Positions 52,674 to 61,093 of a stretch of DNA of 64,000 bases are shown piece after piece (position 1 is the stretch's first letter; the number at the start of each line of letters is the position of its first letter). Origin of the DNA: DASWNP01 sp036399175 (lineage in GTDB: Bacteria > Acidobacteriota > Blastocatellia > Pyrinomonadales > Pyrinomonadaceae); contig DASWNP010000050.1 in the NCBI GenBank assembly GCA_036399175.1, positions 1 through 64,000 of the forward strand, given 5' to 3'. The position numbers and the translations under genes were made by a program. The notes beneath the pieces were generated by a model. The model made no database searches and was not told the origin of the DNA. It saw only the letters and a list, made by a program, of their open reading frames with translations.

Positions 52674-52861
52674 ATGGTCTGGTGCCCTCTCTTCACGAAA
52701 GCCGTCTCAAGGCGCGAGCGTTCGCCTAAGGTACGCTTCGGATTCTAAGGTCGGGCTCGCGGGTGCGTCAAGGATTATTCCTCAGAGCAAAAGGCTGGAA
52801 GAGGAAAGAGATGCTGCGAGGCGCGTCTCATTCCTCTTCTTTTCCTTTCCTCTTTGAGTTC

Positions 52862-53626
52862 TCACCTGCGAGAGTAGCGCGCGAGCGTGTAGGGGAAAAT
52901 CTGTACGCCGGAGAAGGCGTCTTCGGGTTTGGTCTGGTCGTCGCCGCCGCCGAAGAGAAGGTCTCTGGCTTTTTTGCCGTAGATGTCTTCGTTGAGATTG
53001 TTGTCGGGGTTGATGACAGCGCCTTTGATTTCGAGTCCGGCGAAGAGACCTTTACTGCGCGAGTAGGAGAGGATGCCTGCGTCGAGCGTGAGGTTGGTGG
53101 TGGCGGAGGCGGCGCGTCCGACGGGGCCTGCCGCAGCACTCGCTTCGCCGCCGATTTCGAGCTTGTCTTCAAGCAGACCATTCAGCGCGCTCTCATTCAT
53201 AAAGAGCAGCACGAAGTCGGTCTTCGAGGCGCCTATCTGCGCGCCGATGCTCGCGCCGCCCATCTTGAAAAAAGCGGGCACGCTCCAACCGCCGCGCACG
53301 CGTCGGCTGATGACGCCCGCGCCGCCGCGCCCGCCGACGACGAAGCCCGCCTTCAGGACGCCGGGAAAGACTGCGACTGCCTCGGCGCGGTCAAGCAGCT
53401 CTTTCGGAATCGACTTATCGGGCGCGCCCATCACCTGCTCGAAGACGCGCGCGGCGCTCGAAGCCTTCTTCGCCGCCTCGTTCAGCTTCTTCGCATCTTT
53501 CGCCGGGACGGGCTCGGTCGCCCTCCGTCTCCTTCCGGTCTGAGATTGTGCGGACGAAACCAGAAGACCGAACGCTAAGACAAACGCGAGCGCGCCGCCG
53601 ACGCTTCGCTCAAACGAACGCTTCAT
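52862..53626 (-). CDS. secreted SYLF-domain lipid-binding protein (copy 2)
   Basis: About 254 residues. ATG 53626 follows AAGGAG at 7 nt. Signal peptide (ALAFVLAFGLLVSSAQSQ). The SYLF/Ysc84 domain covers 70-250: IPKELLDRAEAVAVFPGVLKAGFVVGG, GVISRRVRGGWSVPAFF, GASIGAQIGASKTDFVLLFMN and TLDAGILSYSRSKGLFAGLEIKGAVI. Such domains bind phosphoinositides in eukaryotes; bacterial roles are unclear. It is a paralogue of the gene just upstream. Confidence 0.88.
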   Translation of the reverse strand: MKRSFERSVGGALAFVLAFGLLVSSAQSQTGRRRRATEPVPAKDAKKLNEAAKKASSAARVFEQVMGAPDKSIPKELLDRAEAVAVFPGVLKAGFVVGGRGGAGVISRRVRGGWSVPAFFKMGGASIGAQIGASKTDFVLLFMNESALNGLLEDKLEIGGEASAAAGPVGRAASATTNLTLDAGILSYSRSKGLFAGLEIKGAVINPDNNLNEDIYGKKARDLLFGGGDDQTKPEDAFSGVQIFPYTLARYSRR

Positions 53627-53745
53627 CAATTCTCTCCTTATCAATCTTCTCCTGCAAACGGCGCGCGAGTTCCGCCGAAGCACCCGCGCCCGACAGATTC
53701 GCGCGCACGTTCGTCAACGAGCATTTGTTTTCGAGCCTTCTCGTT

Positions 53746-54534
53746 TCACCTGCTCGCCGCCGTCTTCCTGACGACGGAAAAGCGGCTGAGCGCGAGCGGG
53801 AAAGCTCGCACGCTCGAAGGGATACTGCTCGGACGGATGGTTTGGGAGAGCACGTCGCTGGCCTTCTTGCCGTAGAAAGCTTCGTTGAGGTCGTTGTCGG
53901 GAGTAATCGCCACGCCTTTGAGCGAAGCGCCGATGAAAGCACCTTTGCTGCGCGAATAGGTGAGGATGCCCGCGTCGAGCGTGACGTTGGTGGAAGCGCC
54001 CGCCGTGCGCCCGACAGGCCCGGCGGCGATGCCGGCCTCGCCGCCTATCTCGAACTTATCTTCGAGCAGACCCTTCAAGCCCTCTTCGTTCATAATCAGG
54101 AGCACGAGGTCGGTCTTTGTTCCGCCGATTTGCGGCCCGAAGCTTCCGCCACTGACGTTGAAGAAGGCCGGCGCGCTCCACTCGCCCGTCGCCGGGATGC
54201 GACGACTCACCACGCCCTGCCCCTTTCGACCGCCGACGATAAACGCCGCTTTCAGGACGCCCGGGAAAACGGCGACTGCTTCGGCGTCGCCCAGAAGCTC
54301 CTTCGGAATCGCCTTGTCCGGCACGCGCATCACTTCCGTCAGCGCACGCGCCGCCGCGCTCGAATGTCGCGCGGCATCGTTCGTTCTCTTCCCCGGCACG
54401 CTCGCCGAAGGATTCCCGCGAGTTGAGCCGCGACGCTGCGCCGTCGCGCTTCCAAGAGTTGCCAAAGTCGTCCCGAGCATCAAGACCAGCGTGAGCGTTG
54501 TAAGAACAGCCACGCGCTTTCGTGAACCTCTCAT
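53746..54534 (-). CDS. secreted SYLF-domain lipid-binding protein (copy 1)
   Basis: About 262 residues. ATG 54534 follows AGGAGGGAAGAG. Signal peptide (AVLTTLTLVLMLGTTLATLG). SYLF domain with VPDKAIPKELLGDAEAVAVF, GQGVVSRR, GGSFGPQIGGTKTDLVLLIMN and TLDAGILTYSRSKGAFIGASLKGVAI. It matches copy 2 along its whole length, so the pair arose by tandem duplication. It follows the copper genes in the same direction. Confidence 0.88.
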   Translation of the reverse strand: MRGSRKRVAVLTTLTLVLMLGTTLATLGSATAQRRGSTRGNPSASVPGKRTNDAARHSSAAARALTEVMRVPDKAIPKELLGDAEAVAVFPGVLKAAFIVGGRKGQGVVSRRIPATGEWSAPAFFNVSGGSFGPQIGGTKTDLVLLIMNEEGLKGLLEDKFEIGGEAGIAAGPVGRTAGASTNVTLDAGILTYSRSKGAFIGASLKGVAITPDNDLNEAFYGKKASDVLSQTIRPSSIPSSVRAFPLALSRFSVVRKTAASR

Positions 54535-54583
54535 CTCTTCCCTCCTGAAGACAAAGTGGGTCGGACTTCGGACAGAAGAAGCT

Positions 54584-54754
54584 TTAGCGCCCTCTGTCTT
54601 CCGACGGATTTTCATTCGGGGGAGAAACGATTATGACATGCTTCGCTTCACGATAATACGTCGCACGCCGCGCGAGGGCTGAAGCGTCTGCTGCGCCTGC
54701 GACGCGCCCGAGGGTAGAGCGGAGTCCGGCCAGCATCACTCTCAAACGTCTCAT
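54584..54754 (-). CDS. possible small basic protein
   Basis: A 56-residue frame starting MRRLRVMLAGLRSTLGRVAG with GAGGAG close before its ATG, filling the space between the PCYCYC and SYLF genes. No recognisable domain. It may be spurious. Confidence 0.3.
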   Translation of the reverse strand: MRRLRVMLAGLRSTLGRVAGAADASALARRATYYREAKHVIIVSPPNENPSEDRGR

Positions 54755-54778
54755 CGACTCCTCGCCTCGCACCGGTCG

Positions 54779-55345
54779 TCAAAGCTTCGGCGCGTAATCC
54801 TTGATGATGCGCTCGCGTATCTGCTCGGGCGAGAGCTTCTCCTCTTTTTGCAGACGATAGGCGAGCAGCGCCTCATCGACGCAGACCGCGCAGTGAGCCG
54901 CGTGGTCATCGACGAAGCAGCTATGCAGACTCTTATGGCCGAAGCCCCGGTCGCAATAGCAGTAGCACGGAAGCTGCGCGAGCGTCTGCGGTATCTCGGA
55001 AGCAACCTGGTAAGCGAGCCTCTGTTTACCTGCGAACCCTCCCGCCGAAAGCGTCGGCGGCAGCTTCTTCAAACTCGCCGCGTTGGTCTCAAACGCGGGC
55101 ACGTCGTTGACCGAGGCTGCCTCCACCGCGCCGTGTGCATGACCCGCGTGGGCGTCGGCCTCAGACTTTCCGTTTGAAGCGACGGCTGAAGACTGCTGCT
55201 GCTGTTGGCTCGTCGCTGCGCTCGCCTTTTGCTGCGATGCGTTCGAGCGCGAAGCAGACCTGCGCTCGCTCTCCGACCCTGCGCACGCGGCAGTAAACAG
55301 GGCGGCCAGCATGAGCAGGCCGAGGCGAAATGTATTGCTCTTCAT
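54779..55345 (-). CDS. PCYCYC-motif lipoprotein
   Basis: About 188 residues. ATG 55345 gives a lipoprotein signal (LGLLMLAALFTAAC). A Gln/Ser/Ala and His-containing linker (DAHAGHAHGAVEA) precedes a domain with the name-giving motif PCYCYCDRGFGHKSLHSCFVDDHAAHCAVCVDEA, cysteine- and histidine-rich like other PCYCYC-family proteins. Metal binding is an inference from these residues and from its place after copA and a cupredoxin. Confidence 0.87.
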   Translation of the reverse strand: MKSNTFRLGLLMLAALFTAACAGSESERRSASRSNASQQKASAATSQQQQQSSAVASNGKSEADAHAGHAHGAVEAASVNDVPAFETNAASLKKLPPTLSAGGFAGKQRLAYQVASEIPQTLAQLPCYCYCDRGFGHKSLHSCFVDDHAAHCAVCVDEALLAYRLQKEEKLSPEQIRERIIKDYAPKL

Positions 55346-55432
55346 AACTTCGGTTCTCCCAAATAAATTCGCTTCCCCTATTAGCTCGATAAGCGAGGAC
55401 GCGCTCGCTCGTCCCGCATCCATGCGGCCTTC

Positions 55433-55813
55433 TTACGCTTCGACGACGAGCTTACCGCGCACCATGCTCATCCCGCAGGTGAAGGTGAACTCGCCCTCCT
55501 TTTCGGGCGTGAAGCGCACGGGAGTCGTCTCGAATGCCGGAAGCTTCCGGCTGATACCGAAGTCGCCGAAGACGACCTGCTCGGTACAGGAGTTGGTCTC
55601 GTCGCGGTAGAAATCCAGCTCGACCGGGATACCCTTCCTGACGACAATCACGTCCGGCGAGTAGCCGCCCTTGACCGTCACCTTCACGCGCTGCAAGCCC
55701 GGCTCGACCTCTTCGGCCTGCGCCCGCTCGCCCTCGCCCATGAAGAAATACCATATCACGAAGCCCGTCAGCAGCAGCCCAAACACAAGCACGAAAATTT
55801 CTGTCGTATCCAT
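55433..55813 (-). CDS. membrane-anchored cupredoxin-domain protein
   Basis: 126 residues. One N-terminal helix (IFVLVFGLLLTGFVIWYFFMG) anchors a cupredoxin fold: VTVKGGYSPDVIVVRKGIPVELDFYRDETNSCTEQVVFGDFGI and EFTFTCGMSMVRGKLVVEA. The ligand loop has C and M, as in EfeO/CopC-like 'TCGM' cupredoxins. It probably receives or buffers copper outside the membrane. GAGGTG is 4 nt before the ATG, right after element E6. Confidence 0.85.
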   Translation of the reverse strand: MDTTEIFVLVFGLLLTGFVIWYFFMGEGERAQAEEVEPGLQRVKVTVKGGYSPDVIVVRKGIPVELDFYRDETNSCTEQVVFGDFGISRKLPAFETTPVRFTPEKEGEFTFTCGMSMVRGKLVVEA

Positions 55814-55825
55814 AATTCACCTCTT

Positions 55826-55907
55826 AAGCGGTCAGCCGTCAGCATTCAGCTTTCAGCCAATCCGGTCTTTGTCCGGCTGAAAGCTGAGCGCTGATTGCTG
55901 ACCGCTT
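55826..55907. repeat. hairpin element E6 (GGTCAGC/TCAGC words)
   Basis: Arms 55826-55865 and 55873-55907 pair with a few mismatches (AAGCGGTCAGC at the base, CAGCTTTCAGCC near the loop). Each arm is five variants of a T/C-CAGC word. It fills the gap between the copA stop (55913) and the cupredoxin ribosome binding site. Confidence 0.85.
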
Positions 55908-55912
55908 CATCT

Positions 55913-58591
55913 TCATCTGAATCTTCTCAGCCTGAGACTATTGGCGACGACGGAGACCGACGACATCGCCATTGCGGCGCTAGCGAAGATGGGTGAGAGC
56001 AGCCAGCCGGTCAGAGGATAGAAGAGACCGGCGGCGAGCGGGATGCCGAGCGCGTTGTAGATGAAAGCCCAGAAGAGGTTCTGGCGGATGACGCGCATCG
56101 TCTGTTTCGACAGCGCGATGGCCGTCGCCACCCTGTCGAGGCTTCCGCCGATGAGGGTGATGTCGGCGGCTTCAATCGCCACGTCAGCGCCCGTGCCGAT
56201 GGCGATGCCGACATCGGCCTGCGCCAGCGCGGGCGCGTCGTTTATCCCGTCGCCGACCATCGCCACAATCTTGCGCTCTTCGGTCTGAAGTCTGCGCACC
56301 TCGGCCGCTTTGTGTTCCGGCAGAACCTCCGCGAGCACGCGCTCGATTCCGACCTGACGCGCGACCGCTTCCGCCGTCCGGCGGTTGTCGCCCGTCAACA
56401 TCAACACTTCGAGGCCGAGACGAGTGAGGGCGGCGACGGCCTCTTTCGATTCCGGCTTTATCTCGTCGGCGACGGCGATGAGACCGGCAGATGCGCCGTC
56501 GATGGCGACGTAGATAGGCGTCTTTCCTTCGGACGAGAGACGCGCGGCGTGCTCGCTCAACCGACGTGAGTCGATGCCGCGCTCGCTCATCAAACGCTCG
56601 CTGCCGATAAGCAGCCGACGCCCCTCGACCGACGCTTCGACGCCGTGCCCGGCCAGCGCCTCGAAGCTCGTACTTGAAGTGAGTGCTATACGGAGTTCCT
56701 CTGCGCGGCGCACGACGGCTTCGCCGAGCGGGTGCTCGCTCGCGCGTTCGGCTGAAGCGGCGAGGCGAAGCAGTTCTTCTTCGTCGAACCCCTCGGCGGC
56801 GAAGAGGTCTGTGACAGTGGGGCGACCCGAAGTTATCGTGCCCGTCTTGTCGAGCAGGATGGTCTGAAGCTTGTGCGCCGTCTCAAGAGCCTCGCCGCCC
56901 TTGATGAGAACGTGCAGCTCCGCGCCGCGACCCGTGCCGACCATGACGGCTGTCGGCGTGGCGAGTCCGAGCGCGCAGGGGCAGGCGATGATGAGCACGG
57001 AGACGAAGTTGACGAGCGCCGTCTGGAAGCGCGCGGGCTCGGGCGCGGCGATGAACCAGACGACGAAGGTGATGATGGCGATGCAGATGACGACCGGCGT
57101 GAAATAACCACTCACGACATCGGCGAGGCGCGCGATGGGCGCGCGTGCGCCCTGCGCATCTTCGACCATCCGCACGATTTGTTGAAGCACGGTCTCCCTG
57201 CCGACGCGCGTCGCGCGAAAGATGAAGCTGCCCGTGCGGTTGATGGTCGCGCCGACCACTTCGTCGCCCGCAGATTTTTCGACCGGCATGCTCTCGCCCG
57301 TGAGCATCGACTCGTCAACCGCCGAAGCGCCTTCGACGACCACGCCGTCGGTCGGAATCTTCTCTCCCGGCCTGACCATCAAGCGGTCGCCGACGCCGAC
57401 CTTTTCAATCGGCACGTCGATGAAGCTTCCGTCCGGCTGCACGACGCGCGCGGTGCGCGCCTGCATCCCGAGCAGTCGCCTGATGGCCTCCGAGGTCTTG
57501 CCCTTCGCGCGAGCTTCGAGCAAACGCCCCAGTAGAATCAGCGCGATGATGACCGCCGCCGCTTCAAAATAGACCGGAACCATCGGCGCACCTGAAGAGA
57601 TAGCGTCCGGCGCAGTCATCGGCATCGACATGCCGTCGGCATTCGTCGGCGTCGAGACGAGACGAGGCGCGAGCGTGGCCGTCAGCGAGTAGAGGAAGGC
57701 CGCGCCCGTGCCGGTGGCAATCAGCGTGTTCATGTCGGCGGCGCGATGCCTGAGCGCCGCCCACGCGCCGCGATAGAAAGGCCACCCGCTATAGAAGACC
57801 ACCGGCGCAGTCAGCGCGAGCTGCAACCAGTTAATCCACCAGACGTCGAAGAGCGGAATTGCCCCGTGCGACATGGCGACGACGAGCACCGGCAGAGAGA
57901 GCGCCGCCGCGACCCAGAAGCGACGCCGGAGGTCTCTTTGCTCCGCGCGCCGCGCTGCCTCCTCTCTATCTTCCGCCGCGCCGCCCCGCTCGCCCGTCAC
58001 TTCGCGCACGCGATAACCGAACTCTTCGATTGCATCCTTGAGCGCGCCCGCGTCCGTCGCGCTCGAAAGGTATTCGACCTCGACGCGCATCGTCGCGAGA
58101 TTGAACGAAGCTTTAACGACGCCCGCCTTCGTCTCCAGATGTTTTTCCAGAGGGCTCGGCGAACCGGCAGGCCGAGCCGAATCGTCAACGACGAACGCCG
58201 CCCGCGTGCCGCCCCCCGCCCCGTAGCCTATCTGCTCGATTGTCTCGACCAGACTACGGACGCCCGTCTCGCGCGGGTCGTATTCGACGCTAGCGCGCCC
58301 CGTAGCGAAGTTGACGCCCGCGCTTCTCACGCCCGCAGACTTCTTCAGCCGTCGCTCGATGCGCTGCGCGCAGGCCGCGCAAGTCATCCCTGTAATCGGC
58401 AAATCGACGCGCCCCGCTTCGACCTCTCCGACGGCGGCTGCGACTTCTGCGCCGACGTTTTCCTCCCCGCCTTCGACAGTTCCGGCGACTTCGCCCGCTT
58501 CCTCGACGGCAGTCGAAGTTGGCAAAGCGTTCGTCGTGTTGGTCGCGTTCGTCGCACCGGCGACGCCCTTCGTCTCGATAACGCTCTTCAT
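55913..58591 (-). CDS. copA: copper-exporting P1B-type ATPase CopA
   Basis: About 892 residues. ATG 58591 overlaps the regulator's stop (ATGA), so I prefer it to longer frames up to 58816. The first HMA domain has GMTCAACA; the second (VVDDSARPAG...EEFGYRV) keeps the fold but lacks the C-x-x-C. P-type ATPase motifs: CPC (IIACPCALGLATP), DKTGTITSG phosphorylation site, SEHPLGEAV, and GDGINDAPALAQADVGIAIG. A Met/Pro-rich loop (GMSMPMTAPD) lies between early helices. It exports Cu(I) from the cytoplasm. Confidence 0.95.
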   Translation of the reverse strand: MKSVIETKGVAGATNATNTTNALPTSTAVEEAGEVAGTVEGGEENVGAEVAAAVGEVEAGRVDLPITGMTCAACAQRIERRLKKSAGVRSAGVNFATGRASVEYDPRETGVRSLVETIEQIGYGAGGGTRAAFVVDDSARPAGSPSPLEKHLETKAGVVKASFNLATMRVEVEYLSSATDAGALKDAIEEFGYRVREVTGERGGAAEDREEAARRAEQRDLRRRFWVAAALSLPVLVVAMSHGAIPLFDVWWINWLQLALTAPVVFYSGWPFYRGAWAALRHRAADMNTLIATGTGAAFLYSLTATLAPRLVSTPTNADGMSMPMTAPDAISSGAPMVPVYFEAAAVIIALILLGRLLEARAKGKTSEAIRRLLGMQARTARVVQPDGSFIDVPIEKVGVGDRLMVRPGEKIPTDGVVVEGASAVDESMLTGESMPVEKSAGDEVVGATINRTGSFIFRATRVGRETVLQQIVRMVEDAQGARAPIARLADVVSGYFTPVVICIAIITFVVWFIAAPEPARFQTALVNFVSVLIIACPCALGLATPTAVMVGTGRGAELHVLIKGGEALETAHKLQTILLDKTGTITSGRPTVTDLFAAEGFDEEELLRLAASAERASEHPLGEAVVRRAEELRIALTSSTSFEALAGHGVEASVEGRRLLIGSERLMSERGIDSRRLSEHAARLSSEGKTPIYVAIDGASAGLIAVADEIKPESKEAVAALTRLGLEVLMLTGDNRRTAEAVARQVGIERVLAEVLPEHKAAEVRRLQTEERKIVAMVGDGINDAPALAQADVGIAIGTGADVAIEAADITLIGGSLDRVATAIALSKQTMRVIRQNLFWAFIYNALGIPLAAGLFYPLTGWLLSPIFASAAMAMSSVSVVANSLRLRRFR

Positions 58592-59091
58592 TTGCGTTTC
58601 GCCTTTCTCGCTCTTTGCCATGCGCCGCTCGCGGCCTCCTGCGGCGCGCGCAGGTGGCTTCCTTCGATGAGGCCGCAGACGTGCCCTTCCTGCTCCTGCC
58701 GCTCGTCCCACTGGCTGAGCGTGCGCGAAAGCTCTGCGCGGTAGCGGCGCAGCTCTCTGAGCCGCTCGTCCAGCTCGGCCAGCTTGCGGCGCGCAAGCTC
58801 CCTCACCTCTTTGCACGGCCTGTGCCCCGCCGCGCTCTCCTTCAGAATCTCCCCGACCTCGTCGAGAGAAAACCCGATGGCCTGCGCCCGTTTGATGAAA
58901 GCTACCTGCTCGACGACCGACTCGTCGTAGATTCGATAGCCGCTCTCGGTGCGCGCGGGGCGTCCCAGGAGCCCGCGCCGCTCGTAGAACCTCAAGGTCT
59001 CGACGCCGACGCCCGTCTCTTTCGACACCTCGCCGATGCGCAGGCCGCGCCCGCCCCGCAGCTTCTCCAAATCTCTCGTGTTTCTCAACAT
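58588..59091 (-). CDS. MerR-family (CueR-like) metal-responsive regulator
   Basis: A 167-residue activator of the copA operon. The MerR helix-turn-helix reads RIGEVSKETGVGVETLRFYERRGLLGRPART, followed by FIKRAQAIGFSLDEVGEIL and a dimerisation helix. Cysteines C93 (GHRPCKEVRE) and the one in GHVCGLIEG are placed as in metal-sensing MerR proteins. The N-terminus is about 16 residues longer than in CueR. ATG 59091 lies at the expected transcription start, so the message is probably leaderless. Confidence 0.9.
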   Translation of the reverse strand: MLRNTRDLEKLRGGRGLRIGEVSKETGVGVETLRFYERRGLLGRPARTESGYRIYDESVVEQVAFIKRAQAIGFSLDEVGEILKESAAGHRPCKEVRELARRKLAELDERLRELRRYRAELSRTLSQWDERQEQEGHVCGLIEGSHLRAPQEAASGAWQRARKAKRK

Positions 59092-59097
59092 GAAGAT

Positions 59098-59129
59098 ATT
59101 CTAAACCCTGTAGCCGACTACAGAGTCAA
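59098..59129 (-). promoter_or_regulatory. MerR-type promoter of the copper operon
   Basis: On the minus strand TTGACT (59124-59129) and TAGAAT (59098-59103) are separated by 20 nt, the long spacer typical of MerR-activated promoters. The spacer contains the perfect dyad CTGTAG-n4-CTACAG (59108-59123). The ATG starts 6 nt after the -10. Confidence 0.85.
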
Positions 59130-59180
59130 GCCCTCTGAGAGAATTTTCTTCGGCGAGCACGAGGCGGGCGAAACGGGCGC

Positions 59181-59222
59181 TAAAAAACGCGGCCAGCACT
59201 CTTCATAAAAAGAATGCTGGCC
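59181..59222 (-). terminator. intrinsic terminator after the RsbRD_N-like gene
   Basis: Perfect 8-bp stem GGCCAGCA (59191-59198) / TGCTGGCC (59215-59222), followed on the minus strand by GCG and six T (59182-59187). Confidence 0.75.
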
Positions 59223-59278
59223 GGGCTGTGGCGCGTGGCCGTCCCAAGTGGCCGCCGCCTGGGAATCGACGGTCTCCT

Positions 59279-59731
59279 TCAGGCGAGCTGTTGCTGGTCT
59301 TTGGGCGCGGCCTCAAGATAGGCTTCGACCGTCTTGTAAATCTCGTCGTCGAGGAAGCCGCTAATCCGGCGGTAGGATTGTGAAAGCTGGTCGGGCGAGT
59401 GAATGGAGAGCGCGCCCCTGTAGGTGTCGATAAACTCGATGACGGTGGCTCGCAGAAGCGTCAGCTCGCGGACGACTTCTTTCAATTCGTAGCCCTGCTG
59501 CCAACGCTGCCGCCCGTGCTCGCGCCCTTCCTGAAGCATCCTTCCTTCGGAAGAGGCGTCGGCCAGAGCGAGCCGGAGTTCTTCGACAATCTGCGGGACG
59601 TGGTCGATGAGTTGGACGTAGGTGAGACGTGCGTCGGAGTTGATGCGCTTGTCTGAAGTGACTTTTTCCGTCCACTTCTGGACGATGGTCTCCGAGCCGC
59701 TTTTCAACAGACGACTGATATCCTCTGCCAT
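59279..59731 (-). CDS. RsbRD_N-like stress-sensor domain protein
   Basis: A 150-residue helical protein: ISRLLKSGSETIVQKWTEKV, VQLIDHVPQIVEELRLAL, EHGRQRWQQGYELKEVVRELTLLRATVIEFI. This is the layout of the RsbRD N-terminal domain, a globin-like fold usually at the front of STAS proteins or histidine kinases. Here it stands alone. A 9-bp hairpin lies 50 nt upstream. Confidence 0.78.
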   Translation of the reverse strand: MAEDISRLLKSGSETIVQKWTEKVTSDKRINSDARLTYVQLIDHVPQIVEELRLALADASSEGRMLQEGREHGRQRWQQGYELKEVVRELTLLRATVIEFIDTYRGALSIHSPDQLSQSYRRISGFLDDEIYKTVEAYLEAAPKDQQQLA

Positions 59732-59780
59732 TGGGGGAACCCTCTATTCGTTTTATTCAGGGACTTCGTTCCGGTTAACG

Positions 59781-59802
59781 GCGACCTTCGGGGGAAGGTC
59801 GC
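59781..59802 (-). promoter_or_regulatory. leader hairpin of the RsbRD_N-like gene
   Basis: Perfect 9-bp stem GCGACCTTC/GAAGGTCGC with loop GGGG, inside a larger weak inverted repeat (GGTT...GAACC). Position upstream of the gene suggests a 5' leader structure. Confidence 0.5.
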
Positions 59803-59946
59803 GGCCGGGGAACCGAACGATGCGCAGGAGTATGGCACAAGGCGCGCGGCGCAAGCAACAGGTTTGACCGCGCGCCGCAAAGAGTGAGACCATTGCCCGC
59901 ACATTCAGGATTTCAGCACAGTTTCGCGGAGCGAGGTGAAAAACGA

Positions 59947-60171
59947 GTGGAAATCGACAAGGACAAGGTTGTGACTCAGGAAGAGACGGGCGAGCAAGCG
60001 CCCATCGACGAGATAGAAGAGCGCGTCGAAACCGAGATGAAGAGCATCGAGGGAGCGGCCAAAGAGCGCGTCGCGCACGGGCTACAGGACAAACGGCTCG
60101 AAGAAGAAGCCCATCGCCTCGAACAGGAGGCCGAGCGCGAACGCGAGAGCCAGCGCCACGACAAGAGCTAG
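59947..60171 (+). CDS. small highly charged protein
   Basis: A 74-residue Glu/Lys/Arg-rich helical protein (VEIDKDKVVTQEETGEQAPIDEIEERVETEM...). GTG 59947 follows GAGGTG at 8 nt. No known domain; its composition suggests a disordered or coiled stress protein. Confidence 0.6.
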   Translation: MEIDKDKVVTQEETGEQAPIDEIEERVETEMKSIEGAAKERVAHGLQDKRLEEEAHRLEQEAERERESQRHDKS

Positions 60172-60195
60172 CTTCCCAAACCCGAAAAGACCAAC

Positions 60196-60262
60196 GCGGA
60201 ATGCGGAATGATGAATGAAAAGCAAGCTGTCTTTCATTCATCATTCCGCATTCCGCATTCAT
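60196..60262. repeat. hairpin element E7 (GCGGAATGATGAATG words)
   Basis: A perfect 25-bp stem (60196-60220 with 60232-60256), loop 11 nt, plus one further word copy (CATTCATC) to the right. It separates the convergent stops of the small charged protein and the TlpA-like gene. Confidence 0.9.
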
Positions 60263-60270
60263 CATTTCTT

Positions 60271-61014
60271 TTATGTGCCGCTCGGTCGGCTGACGGCGTG
60301 CTCGACCATCTGGCGCAAGCGGGGCGCGGTGAGGGTCGGGTGGAATCCCTCGAAGCGCGCGAGCAGGTGGCCGTCGCGGGTGATGACGAAGGTTTGCGGG
60401 ATGACGCCGCGACGCACGAGGCCGATGGCTATCTCCTGCGGCGCGAAGCCGACCTTGTAGCTGATATTAAATTCCTTTGCGAAAGCCTGCACCTTCGCCA
60501 AATCTCTCGTCGGGTCTTCGCTCGTCACTCCGACGACCTCTACGCCTTTCGGCGCGAACTCCTTGCTGAGCGCTATCAGATGCGGAATCTCGTCGCGGCA
60601 GGGGCCGCACCACGTCGCCCATAAATCGAGCACGATAATCTTGCCCTTATAGTCGGCCAGCTTGAACTGCTTGCCGTCGAGCGACTGGATGCTGGTCTCC
60701 CAGACGTTTGCGGGGACGGGCTCAAGGCGCGTCAGGTCGGGCGTCGCGCCCGTAGAGAGGTTTGGGCCGCCGGGCGCGGGCGTCCCCGTGCGGACGGTGA
60801 CGCTCGGAGCGGCCTTTGCGCCCTGCGCCGTGTTGGTTTGCGCGCCCGTTTGATTGACCTCGGCGACGTCGGGCGAATAGCTGCAACTCGAAGCGACTAT
60901 CGAGACGACGAGAAGCGCGAGAGCCGAAAGGGCGACGCGCGCCCACACGCGCAAGCCTGCGGCGACGGCGACGACGAGCCTGCGCGACGGGCGCGACTCT
61001 TTCTGAAAAATCAT
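60271..61014 (-). CDS. TlpA/ResA-type thioredoxin lipoprotein
   Basis: About 247 residues; ATG 61014 with AAAGGAA upstream. Lipoprotein signal SALALLVVSIVASSC; a Thr/Pro/Ala linker; then a TlpA-like thioredoxin domain with WATWCGPCRDEIPHL (redox C-x-x-C), VEVVGVTSED and the cis-proline RRGVIPQTFVI. Members reduce periplasmic disulfides, often for cytochrome c or copper-centre assembly. It follows the kinase gene by 79 nt in the same direction. Confidence 0.92.
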   Translation of the reverse strand: MIFQKESRPSRRLVVAVAAGLRVWARVALSALALLVVSIVASSCSYSPDVAEVNQTGAQTNTAQGAKAAPSVTVRTGTPAPGGPNLSTGATPDLTRLEPVPANVWETSIQSLDGKQFKLADYKGKIIVLDLWATWCGPCRDEIPHLIALSKEFAPKGVEVVGVTSEDPTRDLAKVQAFAKEFNISYKVGFAPQEIAIGLVRRGVIPQTFVITRDGHLLARFEGFHPTLTAPRLRQMVEHAVSRPSGT

Positions 61015-61093
61015 CTGTTCGATAAATTCCTTTGGTTGAAAAAATCTTTTCGCTGACGGAGCGCGCACGCGCTGACGGACTAAGTATCGTCCG

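Noticed and set aside
58621..58816. Longer N-terminus for CopA
   Set aside because: It would overlap the regulator gene heavily; the ATGA overlap at 58588-58591 gives a natural coupled start.
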